A stretch of DNA of 10,213 nucleotides, taken from Ophiobolus disseminans. Lineage: Eukaryota; Ascomycota; Dothideomycetes; Pleosporales; Phaeosphaeriaceae. A program made the translations under genes and the position numbers. Shown in pieces: positions 7,930 through 10,213 of this stretch; within the stretch, counting starts at the first letter, position 1; each line of letters starts with the position of its first letter. Location: contig MU006266.1 in NCBI GenBank assembly GCA_010093685.1, positions 12,695-22,907 of the forward strand, given 5' to 3'. The notes beneath the pieces are model-generated. The model worked only from the letters and a program-made list of their open reading frames with translations. It was not told the origin of the DNA and did not search any database.

Positions 7930-8282
7930 TAATTTCAACTAGGGAAAATCGTGGTAGCGCACCCGAGCGCGGGCGGCAGGTCAATGCCTTCGATGACATT
8001 GCCGCGCAACATAAAGGGCTTATTCGTGTAGACCTAGATCAAAACGTTTTTATAATTCGCTTGCGCCATTGGACTTCGCCTACGTGTGACGACGACTTCT
8101 ATCATACTAACTCTTTAATCACTGCTCCCCCCCAAACCCGTTGTTTTAATGCAGCTCTTTACGATATCAGATCTTGCTTTCTAGCTCATTTTGTGGGCCG
8201 GATCAGCCATCACGTCCAAGCTGCTTGCAGGATGGAAAAGGTTGATGACAATGACATGGAAGCTTCTATTGAGACGATGTGA
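7893..8282 (+). CDS. Orphan ORF of 129 codons
   Basis: ATG 7893 to TGA 8280-8282. It overlaps the proposed last exon of the second MADS-like gene by 37 bases in another frame, so at most one of the two limits is right. The product is soluble-looking, with AFDDIAAQHKGLIRVDLDQ, a Cys/His-containing middle and an acidic end (MEKVDDNDMEASIETM). No family is recognised. A run of seven C near 8127 is present. It may be real or a chance frame in a decaying region. Confidence 0.25.
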   Translation: MEKTREGKCCRVIISTRENRGSAPERGRQVNAFDDIAAQHKGLIRVDLDQNVFIIRLRHWTSPTCDDDFYHTNSLITAPPQTRCFNAALYDIRSCFLAHFVGRISHHVQAACRMEKVDDNDMEASIETM

Positions 8283-8889
8283 GTTGCAAAGACAAGCAGC
8301 GGAAACCTAGTTGGGTTGTTAACTTAGTAGCAGAGATGGGGTTGGATGAATGGCATTCGCAAGGGCAGAGGAGAGTGTAGCTAGCGAATGAAGAAATTAA
8401 TGCCTTGACACCTCCTTATGTTAGACGACTAAACAAGCTATGATCCCAAATCTTGTGGAGTCCAGACATGCCATGCACCCTCAAGTTGACACTCTGCGGC
8501 CGCGAAGCACACATCCGCGCCTCCATCCGACCCCTCCGTTGTCCTGCCTTCCTCAATTATGCCGACAAGAGCCCGCCTCACGTCCGCGACGGCACACTTC
8601 GGAACGCACACAGAAACTCGTGCGCCTGCAGCAAAGAGCTTCATAAAGTCAGCTCTATCATGGTAGACGCGGTCCTGAACGTGTCTGCAGCCCTGCGACT
8701 GTTCGGACGCATGGGAATATGCACGACGGACAGACAGTGCGCCGAGCTGCTCCCAGCGCTCGAAGGACTCTGAGTAGAGATTATCGTCTGGTGAGCGGCA
8801 TCCGTAAAAGAGCAGAGCCGTGGCGAGAACGCGACCGGCAGCAATTTGCGCTGCGCGTTCCTGCACGAAACCGCGGAAGGGGGCGAGGC

Positions 8890-8937
8890 CTGTGCTACAG
8901 TCAACATACAGCGAGACAAGCGATCAGAATGTCGTAC
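8890..8937 (-). other. Intron of the P450 reductase gene
   Basis: 48 nt, within codon 426: donor GTACGA, branch-like TGTTGAC, acceptor CACAG. Unspliced, the frame stops at 8924-8926. Spliced, it restores the conserved NADPH-site string AAGIGLAPFRGF. Confidence 0.9.
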
Positions 8938-9982
8938 CAATTCCCGCAGCTATCATGATGAGTGGTACATCATCAACCGCCTCAGGTAATCGAAAACCTT
9001 GCGCGCCTTCCTCAATGCTGACAAATATCTCGTCTGTGGCGGCTAAAGAAGTGAGGTAGGCTGACGCCGTCCCCGTTATCTCACTCCCTTGCGCGGGCGG
9101 CCGACCTACAACAGAGTACGTCACGGTGACGTGAGTGGGGTTCCAAAGAGGCGAGGACGAGATGCAGTAGTGTCGAACTCTCATTGGCTGCTGCATAGCG
9201 AGAAAGGCGCTAGACGAAATTCGGATAGTGGGGAAAAGCTCAAGCAGGTCAAGCACTGATGGACGCCTCACGATAGTCCCATCTTCGCGGGCGTCGTTTG
9301 CGAGACGGCTAAGTTGAGACCTTGAATTCTCGTCGTGGGCCGCGTCCAGCAGCGTACGAATGTCACACTCGCTAGCTGGCTGTCCAAGCTCCACGTAGGC
9401 GCGGAGCACCTCGGCCGCCCGCATAGGCGTATTCACGGGCAACGTTGTGGTGGTGTTGCTAGTGATAGTCAGAACGCTGTCTTGCGATAAGCCAAATTTA
9501 TTCAGCGCGCGTTGCACGGCTGATGTTGAGTTCTGAGGGAGGATCTTGAGGCAGTCGCCCGTACGGTAGCTCAAGGCAGGCGGTAGCGTGACCTCCAAGT
9601 GCTTTCGTACAGACAGCTCGGGGCCAGCCAACGTGGTGTTCGCAAAAACTCGAGCCTGTCGAAAACCGCGCCGCAACCTGGACGTCCTGGGAGCACAAAC
9701 TTCAACTTGCAGCGCGCTCTCTTTTGCATCGTGTTTGCTTCCCACGGCTCCAACACCGTACCGCGTTCGCATGGCAGGCCAGAAAATGCGAGTCTCCCAA
9801 GCCGAGAAGTCAGACTGAACTTTGCCAGCCGCAATGTCGCTAGTACCTAGGATGGCCAGTCTTGTACCCCCACGTTTCTCCAGTGCCTCGTTCAGGTACG
9901 TAGGCACCTTGAAGAAGGTCTTGGCCCAATCGCGGTGACCACAGCCAAACACGGCAAATGTCACCCCGCTCAGCTCGTTGCT

Positions 9983-9985
9983 CTA
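9983..9985 (-). other. Premature TAG in the FMN domain
   Basis: The minus strand reads GCG CTC TAG AGC AAC GAG, with open, conserved frame for 76 codons before and hundreds after. Relatives have a variable charged or polar residue here. CAG to TAG (CpA to TpA) is one route; AAG or GAG to TAG are others. Confidence 0.8.
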
Positions 9986-10213
9986 GAGCGCGGCGATCCA
10001 TCGCACAAACTCCGCTGCGTTGCTAGCTGGCTGACCATTATACGACGCCGTAATAAGTACGATAGGGTTCCTCGTTGACAAGACTTCTGTTGCGCCGTCC
10101 AATGTGTTTACGGTGCCAACTGCATAGCCGTAGTCCGCTGTATGTTCAGCAAGCTGATTAGCAAGCAGCTTGCACGTGCCTGCGTTGGAGCCATAGTAGA
10201 TGTCGATTGCTGG

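Larger units (their letters stand above)
8438..10213 (-). pseudogene. Reductase half of a self-sufficient P450 (CYP505/P450foxy, CYP102-like), two exons, one nonsense codon
   Basis: Fused P450-reductases hydroxylate fatty acids; this part moves electrons from NADPH through FAD and FMN to the heme domain, which would lie beyond the right edge. Codon 1 is at 10213. FMN domain: YYGSNAGTC (6-14), TASYNGQPASN (55-65), FAVFGCGHRDW (86-96). The FAD domain has MRVRHYCISSSPL (344-356) and GTASAYL. A 48-nt intron (8937-8890) joins IMIAAGI to GLAPFRGFVQER, the NADPH-binding start, followed by LLFYGCRSPDD and SVRRAYS. The pattern fits CYP102/CYP505 better than stand-alone reductase. Defects: TAG at 9983-9985 (codon 77) in a variable spot between FVRW and GVTFAVFGCG; RxYS is RHYC; the family's GTG(L/V)APF is GIGLAPF; the late (Y/F)(I/V)CG is SVCVP; the last 20 or so residues do not show the usual R(Y/F)xxDV(F/W) end, though a HVW remains. 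Likely a decaying copy; a sequencing error at the TAG cannot be excluded. Confidence 0.88.

Noticed and set aside
8924..8926. TGA as a second nonsense codon in the P450 reductase
   Set aside because: It is within a 48-nt intron whose removal restores the conserved AAG-GLAPFRGF string.
8453..9059. Several plus-strand ORFs opposite the P450 reductase
   Set aside because: Shadows of the conserved NADPH/FAD-domain coding frame.
2525..9985. Reassignment of UAG to an amino acid, given the many in-frame TAGs
   Set aside because: The lost residue differs by site (Trp in the NLR, Gln in the bZIP relic), TAA also occurs, and the intact MADS-like gene uses no TAG. Mutation explains it better.
1..10213. 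CRISPR array, tRNA, rRNA, LTR or terminal inverted repeats, viral genes
   Set aside because: Scanned by eye; no repeat-spacer pattern, cloverleaf, long terminal repeat or polymerase/transposase motif was recognised. A computed search could still find weak ones.

Overview
This window looks like nuclear DNA of a filamentous ascomycete. It carries a HET-NACHT-WD40 NOD-like receptor and a CYP505-type P450 reductase module. At least four genes need 47-51 nt GT..AG introns with CTRAC/YTRAY-like branch points. In-frame stops occur almost only where one CpA-to-TpA change would create them, as expected of repeat-induced point mutation (RIP). The species cannot be told from the sequence.

Layout. 1-2626 (minus): 5' part of a HET-NACHT-WD40 gene running off the left edge. 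It has one nonsense codon at the invariant Trp of the first HET motif and an otherwise open NACHT half. 2627-3583: no gene recognised, with a 17-bp tandem duplication at its right end. 3717-4112 (plus): a frame with an internal protein repeat, not identified. 4356-4709 (plus): a small coiled-coil gene with two CAG-to-TAG-type stops. 4872-5081 (minus): a doubtful ORF. 5208-5957 (minus), perhaps to 6086: a long decayed coiled-coil gene with only TAG/TAA stops. 6101-6588 (plus): a two-exon, intact MADS-box-like gene. 6865-7163 (minus): a two-exon bZIP-like relic with a stop in its basic region. 7164-7494: the region shared by that gene and the next, with a dyad-symmetric site. 7495-7929 (plus): a second, more divergent MADS-like gene with its intron at the same place. 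7893-8282 (plus): an orphan ORF. 8438-10213 (minus): reductase half of a self-sufficient P450 (CYP505/P450foxy type), two exons, one nonsense codon. Its heme domain would lie beyond the right edge.

As a whole this is an accessory, gene-graveyard-like segment. A receptor gene and a metabolic gene flank a cluster of very small regulator-like genes (MADS-like, bZIP-like, coiled-coil), most of them damaged. The two MADS-like genes and the exon structure of the bZIP relic only become visible when splicing is considered. No transposase, integrase, tRNA, rRNA or CRISPR array was recognised.
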